From an uncultured Polycyclovorans sp. (GTDB taxonomy: Bacteria > Pseudomonadota > Gammaproteobacteria > Nevskiales > Nevskiaceae), in the NCBI GenBank assembly GCA_936928855.1, contig CAKZHZ010000054.1, positions 1 to 64,000 of the forward strand: 64,000 nt of DNA, in the 5' to 3' direction. Positions 33,568 through 43,263 of this stretch are shown one piece after another. The number at the start of each line of letters is the position of its first letter. Position 1 is the stretch's first letter. The translations under genes and the position numbers were made by a program. The notes beneath the pieces are model-generated. The model was not told the origin of the DNA, did not search any database, and saw only the letters and a program-made list of their open reading frames with translations.

Positions 33568-35448
33568 TCAGCTGCCGGCCTTCACTGAGAGATCCCGCCG
33601 TGCCGTCAAAGCGGCAGCCAGCGCGGCGATCAACAGCATGACCGGCGACAAGGCACCGCCGCCGCCGTTGCCGACGTCCCGCGGTTCGGCCACCACCGGC
33701 ACCACGTCCACCGTGACGGTGGAGGACACCGGCCCGGTGAGGTCTTCGTGGTCAGCCTGACAGGTGAGGGTGTAGGTCCAGGTACCGAGCTCGTTGGCGT
33801 CGACGTCGAAGGCCTCGGTCAGATAGCGCGCCGAGGATGGCTGCGCGCCGCTCCAGCCGGCATCGGTGTCGTCGGAGCTGGCCATACAGCCGTCGGAATA
33901 GACCGCCTGCCAGTACAGGCTGAAGCGCCCCCCGACGGCGACGGCATAGTGCTGATTGGCAGCGTTGAGGCTGTTGATGCCGAACACCACCTGCGGCGGC
34001 ACCGGACTGAGGGCGGCGCCTTCAGGGATCTCGTCGCCGGGATGGAAGCGGAACAGGGTGCCCCAACCGTAGCTGCCGCCCAGCGCGGTGGTACCGAACA
34101 GGGCGCCGTTATCGGCCACGGCCAGCGTGTTCACGGTGTGGCCGCCTGCATTGGCGCCGGTGTTGATCGTGCTGGTCATCTCCTGCCCGTCGAGCTGATA
34201 GAGGTTGTTGCGGGGCGTGCCGGGGCGGGCATCGGAGAAGGTGTGCAGCACTTCCAGCACACCCTCCTCGCCGGGCGAGGTCGCGTCGCGGTAGCGCCAG
34301 ATGGCGCCGCTGGCGAGTTCGCCGTCGAAGCCGATGCCGCCGCTGGTGATGCCGTAGACATGGCCGTCGGCACCTTTCACCAGGTAGTCGGGCTCGCTGC
34401 CACCGAACAGGTTGGCGGTGCTGAAGCTGTGCAGGATTTCCACCTGCTCCGGCGAGCCGGGATCGATCAGGGTCTGGGTGATGCACTGGCTGATCGGGTT
34501 GCCGGCCTGCAGGCACTCGATATCGAGCTCGGATTCATAGGTGGGCCGAATCTCCGGCTGCGCATCCCGGGGCACGCGCCACAGCACGCCCCCGTTCAGT
34601 TCGCCAAACCGGGTGACGCCATAGACGTAGTCGCCCGCGAGCACCATGGGGCGGCCGATGAGACTGTTGTAACCGCCGACAGTGGTGTCGTCGAAGGTCA
34701 CCAGCTTTTCCAGTTCGGTGCCGTCGGGGCTCAACCGCACCAGCGCCCCACGGCCGTAACCGCCTCCGCCCGAGAAGTAGGCAAACAGGGCGCCATCCTC
34801 GTCGGCCAGGGTCAGGATCGGCCGGTTGCCCTTGCTGCTGGAGCTGGTGGCAGGCAGTTCACTCACCGTGGTGCCGTCGAGGCTGAGACTGCGGAACAGC
34901 GGCACCGACGAACTGCTGTTGGAGCTGCCGATCACGAAGCGTCCGCCGAGCTCCGAAACGGTCGCGCCACGATCACGCGACGTTGCCGCCTCGGGCCCGA
35001 AGGCGGTCCAGCCGTCGCTGCCCGGCAGATAGCGCAGCAGCAGGCCGAGGCTGGTGTTGCTGGGTGCGTAGAGGTGCCCGTCACTGCCCGCCAGCCAGCC
35101 ATAGTCGCTGGCAGGCAGCAGTTCCGGCGCCCGCTGCAGGACCTCGTAGCCGTCGCCATCCTCACGGATGCGGAAGAAGACGGGCACACGGCCACCGAAG
35201 TTGCCGTTGGTGCCATCGAGATCGGCCTCGGTGCCGCCACCAAACACCGTGGAGCCGTAGAGATAGCCGTCGAGTGCGCTCAGCGCTCCGTTCGGCTGGG
35301 CCCCATTGCCGCCACCCGCCTGGCTGCCGGTGAAGTCGACGCGGACCTCCACCGACGGCAGAGCGGCGTGGGCCGACACGGCGGGCAGCAGCAACGAGAA
35401 TGCCAGCGCCATGCGGCGCAGCGGCGTTGTCAGGAAAAGGGTCTGCAT
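33568..35448 (-). CDS. GloVer-repeat surface protein with GlyGly-CTERM sorting signal
   Basis: 626 aa. Signal peptide (MALAFSLLLPAVSAHA). The body has repeated LYGSTVFGGGTEAD, VYGITSGGIGFDGE, LFGTTALGGSYGWGTLFRF units, the GloVer tandem repeat of choice-of-anchor proteins, which probably folds as a propeller. The C-terminus has GNGGGGALSP, a hydrophobic helix (VMLLIAALAAALTA) and RRD: a GlyGly-CTERM tail, processed by rhombosortase in many gammaproteobacteria. The gene follows receptor 2 by 7 bp, mirroring the receptor/lipoprotein pair of module 1. It is probably exported and anchored at or released from the surface; its ligand is unknown. Confidence 0.75.
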   Translation of the reverse strand: MQTLFLTTPLRRMALAFSLLLPAVSAHAALPSVEVRVDFTGSQAGGGNGAQPNGALSALDGYLYGSTVFGGGTEADLDGTNGNFGGRVPVFFRIREDGDGYEVLQRAPELLPASDYGWLAGSDGHLYAPSNTSLGLLLRYLPGSDGWTAFGPEAATSRDRGATVSELGGRFVIGSSNSSSSVPLFRSLSLDGTTVSELPATSSSSKGNRPILTLADEDGALFAYFSGGGGYGRGALVRLSPDGTELEKLVTFDDTTVGGYNSLIGRPMVLAGDYVYGVTRFGELNGGVLWRVPRDAQPEIRPTYESELDIECLQAGNPISQCITQTLIDPGSPEQVEILHSFSTANLFGGSEPDYLVKGADGHVYGITSGGIGFDGELASGAIWRYRDATSPGEEGVLEVLHTFSDARPGTPRNNLYQLDGQEMTSTINTGANAGGHTVNTLAVADNGALFGTTALGGSYGWGTLFRFHPGDEIPEGAALSPVPPQVVFGINSLNAANQHYAVAVGGRFSLYWQAVYSDGCMASSDDTDAGWSGAQPSSARYLTEAFDVDANELGTWTYTLTCQADHEDLTGPVSSTVTVDVVPVVAEPRDVGNGGGGALSPVMLLIAALAAALTARRDLSVKAGS

Positions 35449-35455
35449 GGCGGCC

Positions 35456-38002
35456 TCAGTAGTGATAGGTGAGGGAGAACTTGGCGGTGCGGCCGGGCGC
35501 GGGAATGGCGAGCATTCCGGAGGTCCCGGCATCCATGTAGAAGCGGTCGCGCAGGTTCTCGACGTTGAGGGTGGCGGTCAGGCCATATCCGGCCTGGTAG
35601 GTAGCAAACAGGTCGTACACCTCGTGGTCGCGCCAGCCACTGGGCGAGTCCTCCTCCTGCCGGCTGTTCTCGGCGGCGGTGAGGCGCAGGCCCAGCGTCA
35701 GCCGCCGGTCCAGCAGACGTGCGCCCAGGGTGGCGCTGTGCTGCACCTCCGGCGGCACGTACAGGCCACTCATGGAGACATCCCAGCCGGTGGCCTGATC
35801 GGCACCGAAGCAGGCCGGCACACCGTCGAAGGCGAGGACCACTCCACAGAAGCGCATCTCGTGATAGCGGGTCAGCGCGTAGCGGACGAAGGCAGGCCCA
35901 AGGTCATAGGCCAGACTCAGCTCGACACCCTCGAACGCGGCGCTGTCGGCATTGCGGAACGCGCCGGCAAAGCCCTGCACGTAGTCGTCAGTGTCGTTTC
36001 GGAACCAGGCCAGCGAGGCCTGCAAGCGGTCTTCGTCGCGCCACAGGCCGCCCCGCTGCATCCGCACCCCGGCTTCGCTGCCACGGGTGAACTCCGGTCG
36101 CAGCAGGACGCGCCCGATATTGCTGTCGGCGGTGAGTCCGTTGATGGTCTCCTTGACCGAGGGCGGCCGCCAGCCTTCGCTGTAGCGGGCAAACAGTTCC
36201 CAGTCCGCGATGAACCGCCAGGTGGCGCCCACACTGGGGTTGTTGCGGGTTTCGCCATGCCGGATGTTGAGCGGCTGCACCTGCCCGGAGATGCCCGACG
36301 GCACCTCGCCGGCGCCGCGTACCTCATAGCGTTCATGGCGGATGCCGGCGTCCAGCGTGAGGCTGTCGAACGGCAGGTACTCGGCCTGCAGGAACAGCGA
36401 GTGCAGTTCGCGCCGACCTTCGGGATCGAGATAGATGCCGCCATCCAGCGGGAACACCCGGGTCTTCTCGCGCAGGGTGGTGACGCCATAGCGCAGGCTC
36501 ACCGCCTGGCGCAAGAGGTCCAGCTCGCTGGTGTTCCACAGCTCCATGCCGTGACCACGCGTCAGCAGGTCCTGTGCGCGATGGGTCTCCCCGCCGAAGG
36601 CCACCCCACGGATGTCGTGGGCCTGGAACTCGTCCGCTTCGCTGGCCCAGAGGTTGAGGCGCAGGTCCAGCCACGGCGTGGCCGGGGACCAGCGGTACTT
36701 GGCGGTATACAACTGCTTGTCGGCACGGCTGAGGTTGAGCTGCGTGATGTAGCCGAGCAGTTCGGCGCCGGGGTCGCTGGTGGTCGGGCCGAAGGCAGCG
36801 CTGCGGGCCTCGCCGAAGGTGCTGTCGAGGCGGCTGTAACCGAATTCCAGGCGCTGGCTGCGGGGCAGCGACAGGGCCGCCTTGAGCAGCACCGAATCCG
36901 CGTCTTCGGAAGTGTTGAAGACTTCATCGCCCGGGCCGTACAGCAGAACCGCCAGCGCCGGTACCGGGCCGCGATCGCCCGCCACGTAGTTGCCACGCTG
37001 ACGATGGCTGAGTCCGGCCACCAGTTCCAGCGACTCGGTCACCCGCCAGGCACCGGCGATACTGCCGGTCCACGGATGCCCCGGCAGGCTCACGTTGCGC
37101 ACGATCGCGTCGTCGGGGTCCGACGAACCGCTCTCGGGCGGCCCGATCACCTCGTGACCGGAGGGCTCGGCATCATTGTTCTGTGTGGTGCCGCGGATGC
37201 GAAAACCAAAACGGCGCCCCGGCTCGGTGATCAGGTCCTCGGCCGACAGGGTGCTCATCTGCACCACGCCGCCCACCACGCCGGCACCGTAGGGCCCGGC
37301 ATTGGGGCCTTTCTCCAGCGTGATGCTCCCCAGCAGTTCCGGGTCCACGAACGCACGTGAATGCTCGCCGCCATAGCCCTTGTAGGTGGAACTGGCGGAC
37401 TCGGTGCCATCCACCAGCACCTTCACCCGTCCGAAACCCTGCAGTCCGCGGATGTTGAGATCCAGCGCCGCCCCGTTGCGGTTGTTGGCGGCCATCACCC
37501 CCGGCATTTCGCGGAACAGGTCGCCGGTGCTGGTCACCGGAAAACGGTCGAGCTGTTCGCGGTCCATGCGCTCGATGCTGGACGCCGTGGTGAACCGCGT
37601 GTCGTCGGCGGTGGCGCCGCCCCCCTCGATACGCACCGGCGCCAGCTGCAACGCTTCACCCCCCGCTGCCGGCGCCTCGATCACCACCGTGTCGTGCGAC
37701 GGCCAGCGACCCGACAGCCCGGTGCCCTGCAACAGTCGCGACAGTGCCTGCGGTGCCGGCAAGGTGCCCGACACGCCCGACGAGCGCTGCCCGGCCACCA
37801 CGCCGGCGTCGGCCGATACCTGCACCTCGGCGGCCCGCGCAAACTGGTCGAGCGCGGCCGGCAGGTCCTGCGCCGGGATGTCGTAGGCGCGCGGCGCCGG
37901 CTGGCCGAAGCTGGCGAAGGCCAGGCCCAGCAGGCCCAGGCCGAGGGCCCACCGCGGCCCGCGGAGAGTGCGGAACCTGGCGGCCCCGGATGCGTGATTC
38001 AT
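35456..38002 (-). CDS. TonB-dependent outer membrane receptor with STN domain (module 2)
   Basis: 848 aa. Signal peptide then STN domain (YDIPAQDLPAALDQFARAAE, residues about 40-110). Plug: LDLNIRGLQGFGRVKVLVDG, ITLEKGPNAGPYGAGVVGGV. Barrel with YSEGWRPPSVKETI in place of the FRAP box and a final Tyr (TAKFSLTYHY). ATG 38002 has GGGAG at good spacing. The transducer and sigma genes lie just upstream on the same strand. The plug regions of the two receptors are alike (NIRG-Q-G, SSTYKGYGGEHSRAFVDPEL versus TTVYRGYAGVSSRSYIDPDL), so they are distant paralogues. Ligand probably haem or a haem protein, by context. Confidence 0.88.
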   Translation of the reverse strand: MNHASGAARFRTLRGPRWALGLGLLGLAFASFGQPAPRAYDIPAQDLPAALDQFARAAEVQVSADAGVVAGQRSSGVSGTLPAPQALSRLLQGTGLSGRWPSHDTVVIEAPAAGGEALQLAPVRIEGGGATADDTRFTTASSIERMDREQLDRFPVTSTGDLFREMPGVMAANNRNGAALDLNIRGLQGFGRVKVLVDGTESASSTYKGYGGEHSRAFVDPELLGSITLEKGPNAGPYGAGVVGGVVQMSTLSAEDLITEPGRRFGFRIRGTTQNNDAEPSGHEVIGPPESGSSDPDDAIVRNVSLPGHPWTGSIAGAWRVTESLELVAGLSHRQRGNYVAGDRGPVPALAVLLYGPGDEVFNTSEDADSVLLKAALSLPRSQRLEFGYSRLDSTFGEARSAAFGPTTSDPGAELLGYITQLNLSRADKQLYTAKYRWSPATPWLDLRLNLWASEADEFQAHDIRGVAFGGETHRAQDLLTRGHGMELWNTSELDLLRQAVSLRYGVTTLREKTRVFPLDGGIYLDPEGRRELHSLFLQAEYLPFDSLTLDAGIRHERYEVRGAGEVPSGISGQVQPLNIRHGETRNNPSVGATWRFIADWELFARYSEGWRPPSVKETINGLTADSNIGRVLLRPEFTRGSEAGVRMQRGGLWRDEDRLQASLAWFRNDTDDYVQGFAGAFRNADSAAFEGVELSLAYDLGPAFVRYALTRYHEMRFCGVVLAFDGVPACFGADQATGWDVSMSGLYVPPEVQHSATLGARLLDRRLTLGLRLTAAENSRQEEDSPSGWRDHEVYDLFATYQAGYGLTATLNVENLRDRFYMDAGTSGMLAIPAPGRTAKFSLTYHY

Positions 38003-38098
38003 ACAGCGCTCCCGTCGTCTTGGATGCGAATGCAAATACGAAGCGTTATTGCAGTTCAGCAAAGACGAGCGGCCCGCCGTTTTTTTTCACGGAGCCTC

Positions 38099-39046
38099 TC
38101 AGGGCGCGGCGTCGACCCAGGTCAGCAGCGGCGACAGCTGCCGCAGACGCCCGTGATGCGCCAGCACCACGGCCTCCAGCGCCCGCTGCGGATGCTGCAG
38201 GTCGTAACTGCCGGTGACCCGTTGACCGGCGAGGCTGTCGTCGGCCAGCACGATGCGTCCGGCGCGATAGCGCTGCAGGGTTTCAACCACGTCGATCACC
38301 GGCACGTCCTGCACCGACAGGCGGCCGTCGCGCCAGGCCGCCACCAGGGCGGACGGCAGACGGTCGCGCTCGAACCGGCGCAGCGCATGGTCGTAGCGCA
38401 GTCGGTCCCCCGGCGCGAGGCGCTCGGCCAGGGGGACGGCCGCGCCCGCGCCCTGCACCCCGACCGCACCGTGCGCGACCGCCACCGTGGTGGCGGCGCG
38501 TCCCACACGGACGTCGAAGGCGGTGCCCAGCACCGACACCTCGAGCGACCCGGTGTGCACGATGAAGGGCCGCGCCGCATCCGGCGCCACTTCGAAATAG
38601 GCCTGTCCGCGCAACAGCTGCGCCTCGCGTCTCGGGCCGTTCATGTCGACCGCCAGGGCGCTGTCGGCACCGAGGTGCACGACGCTGCCATCCGCCAGGG
38701 TCAGCAGCCGAGTCTCGCCGGCACCGGTGATGGCATCAGCCCGCAGGTTCAACACCAGGGATGGCGCCAGCGCCAGCAGCAGGCAGGCCGCCAGTGCCGC
38801 CGCAGCGGGGAGTCGCCAGCGACGGCGGGCACGCCGCGGCGGGGCAACGGCGGGCAGCGCCTCGCCCAGCAGCTGCCAGCTGCGCTCGGCCTGCCGCCAG
38901 GCCTGCTCATGCGCGGGTGCCGCGGCCCGCCAGGCCGCCACGGCGCGATGCAGGGCCTCGCTGTCGGGCGCGGCGCGCAATTGCATCTGCCAGTCGATGG
39001 CGATGTCGAGAAGTTCGGTCGGAGAGGCGGACCGGCCTGGGGTCAT
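38099..39046 (-). CDS. FecR-family anti-sigma/transducer protein (module 2)
   Basis: 315 aa. N-terminal FecR_N-like region (AAWRAAAPAHEQAWRQAERS), one transmembrane helix (LPAAAALAACLLLALAPSLV), then the periplasmic FecR domain: TRLLTLADGSVVHLGADSAL, FIVHTGSLEVSVLGTAFDVR, and the C-terminal secretin/STN-like end. It sits between sigma 2 and receptor 2 with gaps of 78 and 96 bp, so the set is co-ordered but not overlapping. It should respond to the STN domain of the 38002 receptor. Confidence 0.9.
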   Translation of the reverse strand: MTPGRSASPTELLDIAIDWQMQLRAAPDSEALHRAVAAWRAAAPAHEQAWRQAERSWQLLGEALPAVAPPRRARRRWRLPAAAALAACLLLALAPSLVLNLRADAITGAGETRLLTLADGSVVHLGADSALAVDMNGPRREAQLLRGQAYFEVAPDAARPFIVHTGSLEVSVLGTAFDVRVGRAATTVAVAHGAVGVQGAGAAVPLAERLAPGDRLRYDHALRRFERDRLPSALVAAWRDGRLSVQDVPVIDVVETLQRYRAGRIVLADDSLAGQRVTGSYDLQHPQRALEAVVLAHHGRLRQLSPLLTWVDAAP

Positions 39047-39124
39047 GGGGGCTTCCTGCGCCTGGGTCTGGGGGGTCAGAAAAAGGACCGCACCCTCCTA
39101 GGACGAATGGTCAGAGCAATCTTT

Positions 39125-39640
39125 TCACGCCCCGTCGTCCGGCGTCACAGCGTGCGCCACCTGCAGCAGCGCCGAACGGATCAGCCGGTTGGCAGTGGGC
39201 ACCGACACTCCGAGCCGGGCCGCCACCGCTTCCTGGGTCAGGCCGTGCAGGCGGTAGAGGGTGAGCGCAGTGCGCGCGGCATCCGGCAGGCGCCGCAGCG
39301 TCTCGGCCACCTGCGACAGCTCGTCGCGTGCACTCGCGGCCCGGGCCGGGTCAGGTTCCGCGGCCGGGACCAGCCACGGCGCCTGCTCGGCCGTCTGATG
39401 GCGCTTCTCCATGGCGCTGCGGCGGGCGCCATCGAGGGCGAGATTGCGCACGATGCGGTAGAGATAGGCCACCGGCTGATGGCGGGAGGCCACGGCCCCG
39501 GGGGCCGGCATGAACCGCAGGAAGGCGTCCTGCACCACGTCCTCGGCGCGCGCGCGACAGCCCGTGATGGGGGTGGCGTAATCCACCAGCGCGGCGCGGT
39601 GCCGCACGTAGATCTGCAGGGGCTCGTCGTCGGTTGTCAT
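39125..39640 (-). CDS. ECF RNA polymerase sigma factor, FecI type (module 2)
   Basis: 171 aa from ATG 39640. Region 2: RAEDVVQDAFLRFMPA, PVAYLYRIVRNLALDGARR. Region 4: LRRLPDAARTALTLYRLHGL, TQEAVAARLGVSVPTANRLI. It should drive the FecR2-receptor 2-GloVer genes. A strong Fur-box match ends 9 bp upstream of the start codon and overlaps the stop codon of pyruvate carboxylase, so its promoter must reach into the end of that gene. Confidence 0.9.
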   Translation of the reverse strand: MTTDDEPLQIYVRHRAALVDYATPITGCRARAEDVVQDAFLRFMPAPGAVASRHQPVAYLYRIVRNLALDGARRSAMEKRHQTAEQAPWLVPAAEPDPARAASARDELSQVAETLRRLPDAARTALTLYRLHGLTQEAVAARLGVSVPTANRLIRSALLQVAHAVTPDDGA

Positions 39641-39648
39641 GATCTGCT

Positions 39649-39663
39649 TGAGAATTATTATCA
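39649..39663. promoter_or_regulatory. Fur box upstream of sigma 2, overlapping the pyc stop codon
   Basis: TGAGAATTATTATCA differs from the Fur 7-1-7 consensus at one informative position. It lies 9 bp upstream of the sigma ATG and its last three bases are the stop codon of the pyruvate carboxylase gene. On the minus strand a TTTGCG / TAATAA pair with 17-bp spacing overlaps it, so Fur would cover the -10. This is the best regulatory site in the window. Confidence 0.75.
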
Positions 39664-42600
39664 ATTACAAACAGGTCCGCAAACCCCATATCCCGGCTTC
39701 AGCGTCACCAGCAGGTCGTGGGCGTTGACCGCGGTCCCGCGCGACACCAGCACCTGATCGATGACCGCCTCGCGGTCGGCGCGGATCTGGGTCTCCATCT
39801 TCATCGCCTCGATGGCGAGCAGCGGATCGCCCTTCTTCACCCGCTGCCCGGCCTTCACCGCGACCAGCGAGATCATGCCGGGCATGGGCGCGCCGATCTG
39901 GTCGGGATTGCCGTCCTCGGCGCGCGGGCGGGCCGCCACCGGGGTGGCGCCGGCCTTGGGCACCTTCACCGTGCGCGGCTGGCCGTTGAGTTCGAAGAAC
40001 AGTTTGACGGCGCCTTCCTCGGGCAGCTCGGTAGTGCCCTGCAGCTTGATCAGCAGGGTCTTGCCGGCCTCGAGATCGACGGAGATCTCATCGCCTTCGG
40101 TCAGGCCGTAGAAGAATGCTGGCGTGGGCAGCACCGAGACGTCGCCGTAGTGGCTGCGGTGCTCGGCATAGTCACGGAACACCTTGGGGTACATCAGGCT
40201 TGAGGCGAGGTCGGTATCGCTGAGCTTGCGCCCCACCGCCTTTTCGGCGCTGGCGCGGGCGGCCGCCAGATCCACCGGCGGCAGGGTGGCACCCGGACGG
40301 TCGATGAGGGGCGATTCGCCCTTGAGCACCTTGGCCTGCAGCCCGGCGGGGAAGCCTTCCTGCGGGAATCCCAGCTCGCCCCGGAACAGGGAGATCACCG
40401 ACTCCGGAAACGCGACATCGCGGCCGGGATCGAGCACATCGTCCGGGGTCAGGTCGTTGGCGATCATGAACAGCGCCATGTCGCCCACCACCTTGGAGGT
40501 GGGGGTCACCTTCACGATGTCGCCGAACATCTGATTGACCTGGGCGTAGGCGCGCGACACCTCCGGCCAGCGCGCCTCCAGGCCCAGGGCACGCGCCTGT
40601 TCGCGCAGGTTGGTGTACTGGCCACCGGGCATTTCGTGCCGGTAGACATCGGCGGTGCCGGAGCGGATATCGGCCTCGAAGGGCTGGTAGTAGCGCCGCA
40701 CGCCTTCCCAATAGGTGGACAGGGCCTGCATGGCCTCGAAGGACACACCGGGGTCGCGTGGGCTGCCGGTCAGCGCGGCGGCGATGGCGCCGAGGTTGGG
40801 CTGCGAGGTGAGGCCGGACATGGCGTCGAGCGCGCCGTCCACCGCGTCCACTCCGGCATCGATCGCCGCCAGCACGCTGGCCGCACTGATACCGCTGGTA
40901 TCGTGGGTGTGGAAGTGGATGGGCAGCCCCACTTCCTGGCGCAGCGCGGTCACCAGGGCATGGGCGGCGCGCGGCCGGCAGACGCCGGCCATGTCCTTGA
41001 TGCCGATGATGTGGGCACCGGCCTTCTCGAGTGCCTTGGCCATGTCCACGTAGTACCGCAGGTTGTACTTGGGCCGCGTCTCGTCAAAGAGATCGCCGGT
41101 GTAGCAGATGGCGGCTTCGCACAGGGCGCCGCTGTCACGCACGGCATCCATCGCCACCCGCATGTTGTCGACGCTGTTGAGTGAGTCGAACACGCGGAAC
41201 AGGTCGATGCCGTTGCGGGCAGCCTGCTGCACGAACTCGCGCACCACGTTGTCGGGATAGTTGGTGTAGCCCACCGCATTGGAGGCGCGCAGCAGCATCT
41301 GGAACAGAATGTTGGGAACCGCCGCCCGCAGTTGGGTCAGCCGCGCCCAGGGATCTTCCTTGAGGAAGCGCATGGATACGTCGAAGGTGGCGCCGCCCCA
41401 GCACTCCAGCGACAACAACTGCGGCAGCAGGCGGGCGTAGTCCGGCGCCACCGCCAGCATGTCGTGGCTGCGCATGCGGGTGGCGAACAGCGACTGGTGC
41501 GCATCGCGCAGGGTGGTGTCGGTCAACAACACCTGCGGCTGCTCGCGCATCCAGGCGGCGAATTTCTCTGGCCCCAGGGCCTTGAGGCGATCCCGTGTGC
41601 CCGGCGCCACGGGCTGCGCGCGGTCCACCCGCGGGCGCACGGGTGGCGCCAGTGGCAGTGCCGGCGGCGTGCGCCCCTTCATCTCGGGGTTGCCGTTCAC
41701 CACCACTTCGCCGATGAAGCGTAGCAGCCGGGTGGCGCGGTCCCGACGCTTGGCGAAATTGAACAGCTCCGGCGTGGTGTCGATGAACCGGGTGATGCAC
41801 TCGCCGGACACGAACTGCGGGTGGTTGATCACGTTCTCCAGAAACTGGAGATTGCTGGACAGCCCACGGATACGGAACTCGCGCAGCGCCCGGTCCATGC
41901 GCTGAATGGCATCTAGCCGGTAGGCACCCCAGGTGGTGACCTTCACCAGCAGGGAGTCGTAATAGGGGGTGATCACTGCACCGGAGTAGGCGGTGCCGGC
42001 ATCCAGGCGCACACCGAAGCCCGCGGCACTGCGGTACACCCCGAGCCGCCCGTAATCCGGCGTGAAGCCGTTCTCCGGATCCTCGGTGGTGACACGGCAC
42101 TGCAGGGCGTGACCGCGCAGGCTGATATCGCCCTGCGCCGGCACACCGCAGCTCTCGGTGCCGATGCGCTGCCCCTCGGTGACACGGATCTGCGCCCGCA
42201 CGATATCGATGCCGGTCACCTGCTCGGTCACCGTGTGCTCCACCTGGATGCGGGGGTTCACCTCGATGAAGTAGAAGGCGCCGGTATCGGCGTCCATCAG
42301 GAACTCGACGGTGCCGGCATGGGTGTAATCCACCGCCTCGGCCAGCCGCAGGGCAGCCTCGCACAGCGATTGCCGGGTGGCCGCGTCGAGATACGGCGCG
42401 GGCGCCTGCTCCACCACCTTCTGGTTGCGCCGCTGCACCGAGCAGTCGCGCTCGAACAGGTGCACCCGGTTACCGTGGGTATCACCGAGAATCTGCACCT
42501 CGACATGCCGCGCATGACGGACCAGCTTCTCCAGATACACCTCGTCGTTGCCGAAGGCCGACTTGGCCTCACGCCGCGCCACGTCGATCTGCACGTCGAG

Positions 42601-43140
42601 ATCGGACTCCGACTCGATGACGCGCATGCCGCGACCGCCGCCGCCCCAGCTCGCCTTGAGCATCAGCGGGTAGCCGATGTCGCCGGCCATCGTGCGGACC
42701 GCCTCGATCTCGCGCGGCAGCGGCCCGGTGGCCGGCATCACCGGCACCCCCGCCTGCTCGGCCACACGACGCGCCGCCACCTTGTTGCCCAGGGTGCGCA
42801 TCACCTCCGGGCTGGGGCCGATGAAACGGATGCCCGACTGCGCGCAGGCCTCGGCAAATTCGGGGTTCTCCGAGAGAAACCCGTAGCCGGGATGGATGGC
42901 ATCCACCCCTGCCTGGCGGGCAATGCGGAGGATGTCGTCGATGTCCAGATAGGCCGCGATGGGCTGCTTGCCGGCGCCCACCCGATAGCTCTCGTCCGCC
43001 TTGAAACGATGCAGGGCGTAGCGGTCTTCATTGGCGTAGATGGCCACGGTGCGAATGCCCAGCTCGGCCGCCGCGCGCATCACGCGGATGGCGATCTCGG
43101 ACCGGTTGGCGACCAGCAGCTTGCGGATGGGGCGGCTCAT
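39661..43140 (-). CDS. pyc: Pyruvate carboxylase, single-chain
   Basis: 1,159 aa. N-terminal biotin carboxylase (KLLVANRSEIAIRVMRAA, WGGGGRGMRVI, HVEVQILGD, FYFIEVNPRIQVEHTVTE). Then the carboxyltransferase domain from about 540 (TTLRDAHQSLFATRMR, ECWGGATFDVSMRFL, HFHTHDTSG). Then the biotinyl domain with IEAMKMET, biotinylated Lys1114. It makes oxaloacetate from pyruvate for anaplerosis. All three domains are intact. The tail after the biotin domain (PGYGVCGPVCN) is unusual, with two Cys. ATG 43140 starts at the conserved MSRPIRKLL; the 122 bp upstream contain no other feature. Confidence 0.95.
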   Translation of the reverse strand: MSRPIRKLLVANRSEIAIRVMRAAAELGIRTVAIYANEDRYALHRFKADESYRVGAGKQPIAAYLDIDDILRIARQAGVDAIHPGYGFLSENPEFAEACAQSGIRFIGPSPEVMRTLGNKVAARRVAEQAGVPVMPATGPLPREIEAVRTMAGDIGYPLMLKASWGGGGRGMRVIESESDLDVQIDVARREAKSAFGNDEVYLEKLVRHARHVEVQILGDTHGNRVHLFERDCSVQRRNQKVVEQAPAPYLDAATRQSLCEAALRLAEAVDYTHAGTVEFLMDADTGAFYFIEVNPRIQVEHTVTEQVTGIDIVRAQIRVTEGQRIGTESCGVPAQGDISLRGHALQCRVTTEDPENGFTPDYGRLGVYRSAAGFGVRLDAGTAYSGAVITPYYDSLLVKVTTWGAYRLDAIQRMDRALREFRIRGLSSNLQFLENVINHPQFVSGECITRFIDTTPELFNFAKRRDRATRLLRFIGEVVVNGNPEMKGRTPPALPLAPPVRPRVDRAQPVAPGTRDRLKALGPEKFAAWMREQPQVLLTDTTLRDAHQSLFATRMRSHDMLAVAPDYARLLPQLLSLECWGGATFDVSMRFLKEDPWARLTQLRAAVPNILFQMLLRASNAVGYTNYPDNVVREFVQQAARNGIDLFRVFDSLNSVDNMRVAMDAVRDSGALCEAAICYTGDLFDETRPKYNLRYYVDMAKALEKAGAHIIGIKDMAGVCRPRAAHALVTALRQEVGLPIHFHTHDTSGISAASVLAAIDAGVDAVDGALDAMSGLTSQPNLGAIAAALTGSPRDPGVSFEAMQALSTYWEGVRRYYQPFEADIRSGTADVYRHEMPGGQYTNLREQARALGLEARWPEVSRAYAQVNQMFGDIVKVTPTSKVVGDMALFMIANDLTPDDVLDPGRDVAFPESVISLFRGELGFPQEGFPAGLQAKVLKGESPLIDRPGATLPPVDLAAARASAEKAVGRKLSDTDLASSLMYPKVFRDYAEHRSHYGDVSVLPTPAFFYGLTEGDEISVDLEAGKTLLIKLQGTTELPEEGAVKLFFELNGQPRTVKVPKAGATPVAARPRAEDGNPDQIGAPMPGMISLVAVKAGQRVKKGDPLLAIEAMKMETQIRADREAVIDQVLVSRGTAVNAHDLLVTLKPGYGVCGPVCN

Positions 43141-43263
43141 GCGGATTCCTCGGGACGTCGTCGACACACGGTTACCCGACGATACCCGGTAAACCGTCGG
43201 TATCACAGCCCGTGCGCCCGAGACGGGCCTCCCTGCCGGGACGCCCGCCTGCCAGATGCGGTA

